DNA of 5,574 nucleotides from Candidatus Hikarchaeia archaeon HikBin4 (GTDB lineage Archaea; Halobacteriota; Halobacteria; Halobacteriales; Hikarchaeaceae): positions 1-5,574 of the forward strand of contig WTZT01000046.1 in NCBI GenBank assembly GCA_009889685.1, given 5' to 3'. Of the stretch, positions 1 through 5,574 are shown one piece after another; position 1 is the first letter of the stretch, and each line of letters starts with the position of its first letter. A program made the translations under genes and the position numbers. The notes under the pieces are model-generated. The model did not search any database, had not been told where the DNA came from, and saw only the letters and a program-made list of their open reading frames with translations.

Positions 1-432
1 TTTTTCTTCGAAATCACTCATCGCATTTTCGTCATTTGAATGACTCATGGCATGTTCCATTATCTCTATTATCAATTCTACTATTATCTCGTGCAGTCTC
101 CAGGCATCAAAAATTGAAATCCAGAGCCCCGAATAACCAAGATATCCGTCCCCACTAGCGTCAAAAAAGACTACTTCTTCTGAGAAATCTTCCATTACCA
201 ATCCCATCACATGAGTCATTCCAAATTCCCCCCACTTTTCTGAATCTGCAACTTCTATTATTTCTTCAAGTGAATCCACCAAAAATTCAGGCAAAAAACG
301 AGTCAATGGATTGACATCAGTTACTACCCCGTGTATTTCTCCACATTCACACTTTAGCTCTCTCATCCCCAAATCAATTCTATGAGGATCAATTGAGACG
401 CCACAAGGTAACAAAATAACATTCATATGCAT
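1..432 (-). CDS. DUF5815-like haloarchaeal protein, C-terminus cut off by window edge
   Basis: An open frame runs without a stop from ATG at 432 (second in-frame ATG at 426) to the window edge, giving 144 residues of an incomplete protein. The N-terminus has a Cys/His cluster: C10 in LPCG, H17, then C28-E-C30-G-E-I-H34, spaced like a small metal site. The middle reads FGMTHVMGLVMEDF, and the visible end is a long amphipathic helix with LHEIIVELIIEIMEHAMSH. The order of these motifs matches, from memory, the haloarchaeal DUF5815 family, which has no known function; related proteins run only a few dozen residues further. The start lies 6 bases after the stop of the 138-residue gene, so the two are probably co-transcribed and translationally coupled. 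Zinc binding is inferred from the Cys/His spacing only. I am sure it is a gene, fairly sure of the family, and cannot assign a function. Confidence 0.85.
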   Translation of the reverse strand, partial: MHMNVILLPCGVSIDPHRIDLGMRELKCECGEIHGVVTDVNPLTRFLPEFLVDSLEEIIEVADSEKWGEFGMTHVMGLVMEDFSEEVVFFDASGDGYLGYSGLWISIFDAWRLHEIIVELIIEIMEHAMSHSNDENAMSDFEEK

Positions 433-438
433 ATCTCT

Positions 439-855
439 TCAAGGCCAGTCTTCACGCCTATCTTCCTCTATTTCAATCGTTTCTTGTTCTGTATTTTCTC
501 CAAGTTCCCATCCTGCTTTTTTGGCAGCATCTGAAACATGTATGTATTCCCATCCCGTCACATTTGCCATTTCTATATCTTCTTCTCCCGTTCCTATCAA
601 CACGTGACGATCTGTGTCAAAATGATATTTAACACTTTTTAAACTTTCAAATTTCCCTTTAGGCCCTGAAAAAAAATCCTGTCTAATCCTTTTTTTCCGT
701 GTGTAGTTAGTTACAACATATGTCGGTTCATCTGTAATGACTCCTACATATTTACTCCAAGTACGCGCACCTTCGAACGCTTCTTTAGGAGATCTTAATT
801 CCTTTAAAGCCGATAGTTCAAATGCAAGGGTCATCGTACCTTGAGACTTACTCAT
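439..855 (-). CDS. Haloarchaeal DUF7124-like small protein, possible degenerate HAD fold
   Basis: A 138-residue soluble protein without signal peptide or membrane segment. It resembles an uncharacterised haloarchaeal family that I recall as DUF7124 (the number is from memory). By eye it follows the order of HAD-superfamily motifs: a hydrophobic strand ending FELSAL (11-17) where DxDxT would be, YVVTN (46-50) like the Thr of motif II, a lysine in GPKGK (64-68) like motif III, and IGTGEED (87-93), which keeps the GDxxxD spacing with the first Asp replaced by Thr. If real, the catalytic aspartates are gone, so it would be a binding or regulatory domain and not a phosphatase. The C-terminus is a charged tail rich in Glu and ending DWP. 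The start at 855 follows a weak AAGGG; M8 (MTLAFE) is an alternative start. It lies 49 bases after the flavoprotein gene and 6 bases before the DUF5815-like gene. Confidence 0.88.
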   Translation of the reverse strand: MSKSQGTMTLAFELSALKELRSPKEAFEGARTWSKYVGVITDEPTYVVTNYTRKKRIRQDFFSGPKGKFESLKSVKYHFDTDRHVLIGTGEEDIEMANVTGWEYIHVSDAAKKAGWELGENTEQETIEIEEDRREDWP

Positions 856-904
856 ATTCCCTTTTTGAACAATTCAGATTGAAAACACCTTCGATATGAT
901 TCGA

Positions 905-2140
905 CTATGTTTTTCTAACACCTATACTTTCCAAATCAACTTTTTTATCTAATATGGATGTTTCTCGATCGACCCGTTCCATTTTCTCCATTATTATTTT
1001 CTTATATCTACTTTGTGAAGATACATCCCCGATCAAAACCCCTCCAATCAATCTACCCTGTTTAAATGCCAAACGACGCCATTCATTTTCACCATATTTT
1101 TTTTCAAGAAATTTTTCTCCTTTTGTAGGGTGCCCAAATGAAATAATTGGATACTCAAAGTGTGTTATGGAATATGACGGGATCCATTCAAACTTCTTGT
1201 AATCATTTCCATTAACCATATTTTCTCCTGCAATTAATCCTTGTTTTTTGGCACTTCCCCATGACCCATTTTGCATCTCTTCTCCCACGATAACATCGTG
1301 ATATCTTGCAATATCTCCTGCAGCATATATGCCCTCAACACCTGTAAACATATGCTCATCTACAACTATCCCATCTCTATGTTCTATATCGGTATCCTGT
1401 ACCAATTCTATATTGTAATCCAAACCAATCGCAACTCCTACAAAATCCGCTTCATACTTTTCCCCATCCGTCGTTACTACTGCCCGAACTTTCCCTCTTC
1501 TTTCCTCAAAACATTCGATTTCTTTATTAAATATTGGAAATACATTTCTATCCCTTAGTGATTTATGAATTATTTCCCCTCCCACTTTCGAAAGTGCATT
1601 TCTCCACCACCCATCTCCTCTCATAATATATTTGCTATCAATTCCTTGTGCCCCACAAATAGCGGCCAAATCAATCCCCAATAATCCTGCTCCTATGACC
1701 ACGCCACAACTCGCATTTTCCGCATTATTTCTAATATCAAGCGTATCTTTCATGGTCCAAAAATGGTGTATCCCTTCTGCACCACTATTTGGAACATCCA
1801 TTTCCCGAGGAGTGCCCCCTGTCGAAATTAATAATTGATCATATTTTTGGTCCTCTTCTTTATGTACCTCTAGAATTTTATTTTCCGAATTGACCTTGAT
1901 CACTTGAGTGTTAAGCCTAAGATCAATCCCCCGCTTCAAATACCAATCCTCATCACGGATCTCGACCGAATTTTGACTCAATTTACCCTTTGCAAATTCT
2001 TTTAATAATATTCTATTATAAAATGCCCTTCCCTCTTCTGTAAATATGATCACTTCTGATTTAGGATCTCTTTCTCTAATGATACTAGCAGCCGCATCTC
2101 CTGCAACACCATTCCCTACAATACAATATGTATTTGTCAT
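905..2140 (-). CDS. FAD/NAD(P)-dependent oxidoreductase (NirB/rubredoxin-reductase type)
   Basis: A cytoplasmic two-dinucleotide-fold flavoprotein of about 411 residues (418 if read from GTG at 2161, the numbering used here). FAD motif GNGVAG is at 16-21, the LLISTGGTPR strand-turn at 110-119, the NAD(P) motif VIGAGLLG at 155-162, and the second FAD motif YAAGDIA at 279-285. A C-terminal domain follows from about 325. FYNRILLKEFAKGK (47-60) is typical of the NirB/rubredoxin-reductase branch. No CxxxxC or CxxC pair exists (only C13, C152, C169, C217), so it is not a disulfide reductase. It should pass electrons from NAD(P)H to an unknown partner; none is encoded nearby. Full-length similarity to a haloarchaeal family without a known substrate is clear. 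I prefer ATG 2140 because it puts eight residues before the glycine motif, as is usual; GTG 2161 remains possible. Confidence 0.9.
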   Translation of the reverse strand: MTNTYCIVGNGVAGDAAASIIRERDPKSEVIIFTEEGRAFYNRILLKEFAKGKLSQNSVEIRDEDWYLKRGIDLRLNTQVIKVNSENKILEVHKEEDQKYDQLLISTGGTPREMDVPNSGAEGIHHFWTMKDTLDIRNNAENASCGVVIGAGLLGIDLAAICGAQGIDSKYIMRGDGWWRNALSKVGGEIIHKSLRDRNVFPIFNKEIECFEERRGKVRAVVTTDGEKYEADFVGVAIGLDYNIELVQDTDIEHRDGIVVDEHMFTGVEGIYAAGDIARYHDVIVGEEMQNGSWGSAKKQGLIAGENMVNGNDYKKFEWIPSYSITHFEYPIISFGHPTKGEKFLEKKYGENEWRRLAFKQGRLIGGVLIGDVSSQSRYKKIIMEKMERVDRETSILDKKVDLESIGVRKT

Positions 2141-2203
2141 TTTTTTCACAGTTTTATACACAATCTCTTCATTACCTACTTACTCAATATTTTGATACTT
2201 TCC

Positions 2204-2213
2204 TATATATTAA
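2204..2213 (-). promoter_or_regulatory. Possible internal archaeal TATA box before the FAD/NAD(P) oxidoreductase gene
   Basis: On the minus strand TTAATATATA overlaps the TAA stop of the 439-residue gene and follows an A-rich stretch (GAAAAAGAGA) that could act as a BRE. Counting about 26 bases on places a transcript start near 2182, some 42 bases before ATG 2140 or 21 before GTG 2161. The region is AT-rich, so a chance match is possible. Confidence 0.35.
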
Positions 2214-3529
2214 TCTCTTTTTCGTTCTATGATCAAATCTGCGCATGCACGCCCCGCTTCTATCGCCCCATTCAAACTCCTCTCTGGATATTGAGCTTTG
2301 CTAGCCATACCTGCATAATATATCCCTTCTCCAACTTCTTTGGAAATATCATATGGAATGATTTTATCTATGTATCCCATTTCATATATTGGGGCAGTTA
2401 ATGGATTCCTAGAAACTTTGAACCAATTGATTTTTTTTCTATCGAAACTCGAAATTAACTCTTCGACCCCTTCTATCCAATACTCTTCAATTTCTTCATC
2501 TGTCATTTTCCATATTGATTCTTCAAAATCTTGAATATAGCTTACCATGTAAACCAAATGCTCCCCCCCATATCTCCTTGGATGTATAAAGTTTGTATGT
2601 TCGATAATCGCCCCAAATCGAGATTCATCTGATATATTCAACCAATAGGTTTCAGTTATTTGTTCCGAATAGCTCATAAGAGCACATACAGCACCTTGAA
2701 ATTGAATAGGGCATTCATACCCTGTAAGATTTTCTAGAACGCTAGGCATTGTAGCGACAATAACTGCATCAACCTCTTCTATTATCTTTCCTTTTTTAGT
2801 ATCAATTACCATCGACTCTACCTTCCCATTTTTGACAATTATTTGCTCTACAAACGCTCCTGTAATTATGTTTTCCTGTCCAATTTCTTCAATGAGAGTG
2901 TCAATAAGTTCAACAAATCCTCCGTTTATATATCCCAATATCTCTCCTTTTAAAAGATTTCTTTGACCTCTAAATTTAATTCTCCCCAATAACCATGCAG
3001 CACTAACACGATGTTTGTACTTACCAAATTTTGCCTCTAGTAGCGGTGTGATAAACTTATCAAATATATTGTTTGTTGTATGTTCTCGAACAAAATCTTC
3101 TACCGGTATGTGTTCAAAATCCTCTAGATCCTCATAAGCACCAATTTTAGGAAAAATTCCCCTCGCATCTATCCCCAATGTAAGAAGCGTCAAACGCATT
3201 TTATCATACAACGTTAAATGTGGATATCTCAGTATCTCCCATGGTGTGTCCAATGGGAAAATTTCCCCGTCCACATAATATGCATTTTTCCCAATTTTCC
3301 ACTCAACTTTACTCCCTATCCCCAATTCCTCGGCCAATTCTACTATGGTTTCCTCAGATTTTGATAGATGGTGGTAGAATTTTTCAATCGAATCTCCTTT
3401 CGTCTCATAAGAGGCCGCCAAACCACCAACTTCTTCTGCACCCTCAAATACCCGCACTTGATATCCTTTTTGTTGTAGATAATAAGCAGCGGAAAGGCCA
3501 GCAAGACCCCCTCCTATAATCCCAATCAT
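2210..3529 (-). CDS. FAD-dependent oxidoreductase, amine oxidase/protoporphyrinogen oxidase-like
   Basis: A complete 439-residue flavoprotein of the flavin amine oxidase superfamily (COG1232-like). The N-terminus MIGIIGGGLAGLSAAYYL is the FAD Rossmann motif (GGGLAG 6-11), with E30 at the end of strand 2 to hold the ribose, followed by EVGGLAAS (33-40). FYHHLSKSEE (51-60) and KFGKYKHRVSAAWLLGR (167-183) are family signatures. The C-terminal flavin motif is YYAGMAS (404-410) followed by SLNGAIEAG (418-426); where most relatives have Gly-Asp this one has Gly-Met. No signal peptide or membrane anchor is evident. Similar proteins are annotated in haloarchaea only as NAD(P)/FAD-dependent oxidoreductase, and relatives include protoporphyrinogen oxidases, phytoene desaturases and UDP-galactopyranose mutase-like proteins; no neighbour here settles the substrate. 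The start is fixed because the first residue is two positions before the Rossmann strand. First gene of the probable left operon. Confidence 0.9.
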   Translation of the reverse strand: MIGIIGGGLAGLSAAYYLQQKGYQVRVFEGAEEVGGLAASYETKGDSIEKFYHHLSKSEETIVELAEELGIGSKVEWKIGKNAYYVDGEIFPLDTPWEILRYPHLTLYDKMRLTLLTLGIDARGIFPKIGAYEDLEDFEHIPVEDFVREHTTNNIFDKFITPLLEAKFGKYKHRVSAAWLLGRIKFRGQRNLLKGEILGYINGGFVELIDTLIEEIGQENIITGAFVEQIIVKNGKVESMVIDTKKGKIIEEVDAVIVATMPSVLENLTGYECPIQFQGAVCALMSYSEQITETYWLNISDESRFGAIIEHTNFIHPRRYGGEHLVYMVSYIQDFEESIWKMTDEEIEEYWIEGVEELISSFDRKKINWFKVSRNPLTAPIYEMGYIDKIIPYDISKEVGEGIYYAGMASKAQYPERSLNGAIEAGRACADLIIERKRD

Positions 3530-3620
3530 TATTTCTACTTCGTTCTACACCGGAAAGAACTTTTTTGAATCGTATTGATACAGCGGTAGGTTTTTCATTC
3601 CCCTAATAAAAATAGTTGTC
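3530..3620. promoter_or_regulatory. Divergent control region between the flavoprotein operon and thrB
   Basis: This 91-base gap must hold the promoters for both directions. No canonical BRE-TATA pair stands out. For thrB the best candidate is GGAAAGAA followed by CTTTTTTGA at 3552-3568, which would give a start near 3590 and a leader of about 30 bases. For the minus operon the region near 3574-3581 (TATTGATA on the plus strand) is only a weak candidate. Neither start codon has a convincing Shine-Dalgarno sequence, as is common in haloarchaea. Confidence 0.5.
3533..3552. repeat. Tandem 10-base direct repeat upstream of the 439-residue flavoprotein gene
   Basis: Two adjacent 10-base units, TTCTACTTCG and TTCTACACCG, match at 8 of 10 positions and abut exactly, so they recur at one helical turn. 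They end four bases before the minus-strand start codon at 3529. The position suits a regulator site near the transcript start, but two short units may also arise by chance. Confidence 0.35.
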
Positions 3621-4502
3621 ATGGTTATCGTCCGGGCCCCTGCTACTGTGGCAAACCTTGGTAGTGGCTTCGACGTTTTTGGTATCGCTCTTAGTCATCC
3701 CGCCGATATAATCCACGTTCAACTTGCAGAAGAAACCACTATAAAAGTCACTGGTGCCGGAAGTCAGTATATCCCTGTCCATCCAAAAAAGAATACTGCA
3801 GGGGTGGTCGCAGAAGCTTTAGACGCACCTGCAAATATTACAATCAATAAAGGAATTAGGCCCGCTTCTGGACTCGGATCCTCTGCGGCCAGTGCAGCTG
3901 GAACGGCCGTTGCTCTAAATGCTTTATATGATAAGGGGCTTTCAAAAGAAGAACTCGTTTGGATCGCCGCCAAAGGGGAAGAAGCAGCATCAGGGGAAGC
4001 ACACGCAGATAACGTTGCACCTGCAATCCTTGGTGGTTTCACGATTGTTAGTCAAGACAGGATTACTCACGTAGATGCCCATCTTGAGATTGTTGTATGT
4101 CTTCCCGAAATTTCTATATCCACCCGAAACGCCCGGGAAGTTTTACCAAAATCACTCGATCTTGGTTCTCATGTCCACACCGTTGGAAGTGCCGCAACCC
4201 TGACCGTGGGGATGTTAAAAAATAACCCCGAGCTAGTGGGTCATGGATTGGCTGATTCTGTCGTAACTCCTGCTAGGGCCAAACTTATAACTGGATATGA
4301 GTCAGTCCAAATTGCAGCTATTGAAGCCGGGGCGGTCGGAGTGACCGTCGGAGGATCTGGTCCTACTGTTCTTGCAATCCCAAAAAAAGGACAAAGTCGT
4401 GCTGTGGCTTCGGCCATGGTAGGTGCATTCTTCTCTCAAGGCATCCAATCCCGTGCTTATCAGACTAGAATTGGTGGTGGAGTTGACTTATATTTAGACT
4501 AA
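3621..4502 (+). CDS. thrB: Homoserine kinase, archaeal GHMP family
   Basis: Phosphorylates L-homoserine with ATP to O-phospho-L-homoserine, the substrate of threonine synthase, in the cytoplasm. The 293-residue length is normal for archaeal ThrB. The N-terminal signature MVIVRAPATVANLGSGFDVFG (residues 1-21) is characteristic of ThrB and fixes the start. The GHMP ATP-binding loop is PASGLGSSAASAAG (81-94), the acidic catalytic-site segment SGEAHADNVAPAILGG is at 124-139, and the C-terminal GHMP motif GVTVGGSGPTVLAI is at 240-253. Ala/Gly-rich sequence and hand-counted GC near 52% in four sampled 60-base lines set it apart from the AT-rich genes on its left. It is transcribed away from the flavoprotein operon and toward pdxS, ending 11 bases before the pdxS stop. 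No other threonine-pathway gene lies in the window. The assignment is confident. Confidence 0.96.
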   Translation: MVIVRAPATVANLGSGFDVFGIALSHPADIIHVQLAEETTIKVTGAGSQYIPVHPKKNTAGVVAEALDAPANITINKGIRPASGLGSSAASAAGTAVALNALYDKGLSKEELVWIAAKGEEAASGEAHADNVAPAILGGFTIVSQDRITHVDAHLEIVVCLPEISISTRNAREVLPKSLDLGSHVHTVGSAATLTVGMLKNNPELVGHGLADSVVTPARAKLITGYESVQIAAIEAGAVGVTVGGSGPTVLAIPKKGQSRAVASAMVGAFFSQGIQSRAYQTRIGGGVDLYLD

Positions 4503-4513
4503 CTAAGCGTTAT

Positions 4514-5422
4514 TCAAATACCCCTGCCCTGTAGTTTTTTAGCTTCTGGCATGTCTATATTTGCTTCTCCTTTCATGCCCTTTCCTATTCCTGTTGATAT
4601 TTGTGCCAATTTTTCCTTATTGTCCCAATTATTCGCAGCTTCAACAATCGCATTTGCCATTTTCACCGGATCTTCTGCACCGAATATACCTGAACCCACA
4701 AATATGCCATCACACCCATGATGTATCATTAACGCGGCATCTGCGGGACTAGCAATGCCTCCTGCTGCAAAATTTACCACCGGCAATCGACCCATTTTTG
4801 CTGTCTCTTCAACCAATTCCACTGGTGACCCTATTTTTCGAGCATATGCTGTCCATTCTTCGTGTGTAGCATTTCCTAGTTTGCCAATTTCACTTGTAAT
4901 GGCACGTTGATGCTTCACCGCTTGATTAACATCTCCCGTTCCAGCTTCTCCCTTTGTTCTTATCATCGCGGCCCCCTCATTTATTCGGCGCAAAGCTTCA
5001 CCGAGGTCTCTAGCACCACACACAAACGGTGTGGTAAATCCTCGTTTATCGATGTGGTATTCGCTATCAGCGGGAGTGAGGACCTCCGATTCATCAATCA
5101 TATCGACCCCAATCGACTCTAAAATTTGAGCCTCTGTGGTGTGTCCTATCCTCGCCTTCCCCATGACCGGTATTGAAACTTCTTTTATTATAGATTTAAT
5201 TATCGCAGGATCTGCCATTCGTGCAACACCCCCTTGTTTCCGAATGTCTGATGGAATTGCTTCTAATGCCATCACTGCTACTGCACCTGCATCTTCTGCT
5301 ATCCTAGCTTGCTCTGGCTTCACGACGTCCATTATAACTCCTCCTTTCTGCATACTAGCAAAACCACGTTTTACAAGTTCCGTTCCCTTTCTTAACTTCT
5401 CTAACTCAATAGGTACTCCCAT
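4514..5422 (-). CDS. pdxS: Pyridoxal 5'-phosphate synthase subunit PdxS
   Basis: Synthase subunit of the DXP-independent vitamin B6 pathway: it joins ribose 5-phosphate, glyceraldehyde 3-phosphate and ammonia into PLP, with ammonia supplied by the glutaminase PdxT. The 302-residue protein is a TIM barrel; PdxS forms a dodecamer in known cases. KRGFASMQKGGVIMD (18-32) ends in the catalytic Asp, D32. The lysine that forms the first imine is K89 in PVMGKARIGH (85-94), and the second active-site lysine is K157 in MIRTKGEAGTGDVN (153-166). The phosphate-binding part is VVNFAAGGIASPADAA (215-230) and the GIFVGSGIF loop (239-247). The length is a little over the roughly 294 of Bacillus, with the C-terminal KLQGRGI usual in archaea. 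No pdxT is present here, so it must lie elsewhere. The start at 5422 is supported by a TATA box about 27 bases upstream. Confident. Confidence 0.97.
   Translation of the reverse strand: MGVPIELEKLRKGTELVKRGFASMQKGGVIMDVVKPEQARIAEDAGAVAVMALEAIPSDIRKQGGVARMADPAIIKSIIKEVSIPVMGKARIGHTTEAQILESIGVDMIDESEVLTPADSEYHIDKRGFTTPFVCGARDLGEALRRINEGAAMIRTKGEAGTGDVNQAVKHQRAITSEIGKLGNATHEEWTAYARKIGSPVELVEETAKMGRLPVVNFAAGGIASPADAALMIHHGCDGIFVGSGIFGAEDPVKMANAIVEAANNWDNKEKLAQISTGIGKGMKGEANIDMPEAKKLQGRGI
4535..4540 (+). terminator. Possible oligo-T termination site for thrB inside the pdxS 3' end
   Basis: A run of six T on the plus strand lies 33 bases after the thrB stop and antisense to the last codons of pdxS (Ala-Lys-Lys-Leu-Gln). 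Archaeal RNA polymerase ends at U-rich stretches without needing a stem-loop. The 11-base gap holds no T-run of its own; only a 4-base inverted repeat TAAC/GTTA spans 4500-4512. It may be a by-product of lysine codons. Confidence 0.25.
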
Positions 5423-5444
5423 AAACTACATTTGGCGGCGATAC

Positions 5445-5452
5445 AATTATAT
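5445..5452 (-). promoter_or_regulatory. TATA box of pdxS, predicting a leaderless transcript
   Basis: On the minus strand ATATAATT, centred about 27 bases before the pdxS ATG, is at the standard archaeal TATA distance if transcription starts at or next to the A of ATG. No Shine-Dalgarno sequence precedes the start codon, which agrees with a leaderless message. The box lies between short inverted arms ACAAT (5443-5447) and ATTGT (5455-5459). Confidence 0.55.
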
Positions 5453-5460
5453 CCATTGTT

Positions 5461-5574
5461 ATCGGCAATTCCATAACCCAAATATATTTAGTACTCTCGC
5501 ACCTTCATAATTCTCGTTGAAAGAAGATCGATGCGGTAGAAATCTAATTTATGAATTCCACTTCCTCTCCTACT
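5461..5574. other. Unassigned right-edge region with possible neighbour-gene ends
   Basis: No gene can be assigned here. Three things can be read. An AT-rich AAATATATTTA at 5480-5490 is a possible second TATA box in either direction (pdxS with a leader near 36 bases, or a plus-strand transcript from about 5511). On the minus strand a frame from the edge reads VGEEVEFIN and stops at 5544-5546, which could be the C-terminus of an upstream gene; another minus frame stays open to a TAA at 5488-5490. On the plus strand ATG at 5551 opens MNSTSSPT to the edge. These are mutually competing readings, and I favour the VGEEVEFIN tail only slightly. Confidence 0.3.

Noticed and set aside
890..904. Twin TTCGA elements in the gap before the 138-residue gene, considered as an operator or tRNA T-loop
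   Set aside because: The paired arms are only four bases and no cloverleaf can be formed around them.
954..1838. Open frames on the plus strand inside the FAD/NAD(P) oxidoreductase gene
   Set aside because: They lie antisense to a well conserved flavoprotein, read as low-complexity hydrophobic and Ser/Ile-rich sequence, and have no recognisable motifs.
2151..2159. GTATAAAAC on the minus strand as a TATA box for the FAD/NAD(P) oxidoreductase
   Set aside because: It is about 15 bases before ATG 2140, too near for a transcript that includes the start codon.
3604..3614. TAATAAAAATA as a TATA box for thrB
   Set aside because: It is centred only about 12 bases before the start codon, so transcription would begin inside the gene, and the ThrB N-terminal signature fixes that start.
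3764..4042. A 92-codon minus-strand open frame inside thrB
   Set aside because: Ala/Pro/Ser-rich shadow of the GHMP motif region of a confident gene.
5136..5510. A 124-codon plus-strand open frame opposite pdxS that runs past its start
   Set aside because: It is the antisense shadow of a strongly conserved gene, crosses the pdxS promoter, and shows no family motif.
1..5574. CRISPR array, insertion sequence, tRNA or rRNA
   Set aside because: No regularly spaced repeats, transposase motifs, terminal inverted repeats or tRNA-like T-arms were seen on either strand.

Overview
The window is archaeal and every recognisable protein looks like a member of a haloarchaeal (class Halobacteria) family, although the DNA is much poorer in GC than typical haloarchaeal DNA. 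Two of the proteins (the edge gene and the 138-residue protein) belong, by my recollection of the families, to uncharacterised groups known essentially from Halobacteria. The proteins are only mildly acidic: the 138-residue protein has 26 Asp/Glu against 20 Lys/Arg and many lysines. This fits a low-salt or marine relative of the Halobacteria (for example a Hikarchaeia/Marine Group IV-like lineage) or another AT-rich sister group better than a salt-in extreme halophile. The lineage is an inference and is not proven by this window.

Left block, minus strand, positions 3529 down to 1: four genes in one direction. In transcription order they are a 439-residue FAD-dependent amine-oxidase-type oxidoreductase, a roughly 411-residue FAD/NAD(P) oxidoreductase of the NirB/rubredoxin-reductase type, a 138-residue protein with a possible degenerate HAD fold, and a Cys/His-containing DUF5815-like protein cut off by the left edge. 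Gaps of about 49-69, 49 and 6 bases make an operon likely, with a possible internal promoter in front of the second gene.

Centre, 3530-3620: a 91-base divergent control region. It holds a tandem 10-base repeat directly before the 439-residue gene and no convincing canonical TATA box.

Right block: homoserine kinase (thrB, plus strand, threonine synthesis) and the PLP synthase subunit PdxS (pdxS, minus strand, vitamin B6 synthesis) converge tail to tail with only 11 bases between them. pdxS has a well placed archaeal TATA box that predicts a leaderless message. The last roughly 110 bases are unassigned and may hold the edges of neighbouring genes.

The two metabolic genes are ordinary. The part worth attention is the left block: two flavoproteins of unknown substrate next to two uncharacterised small proteins. 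I see no CRISPR array, mobile element, tRNA or rRNA.
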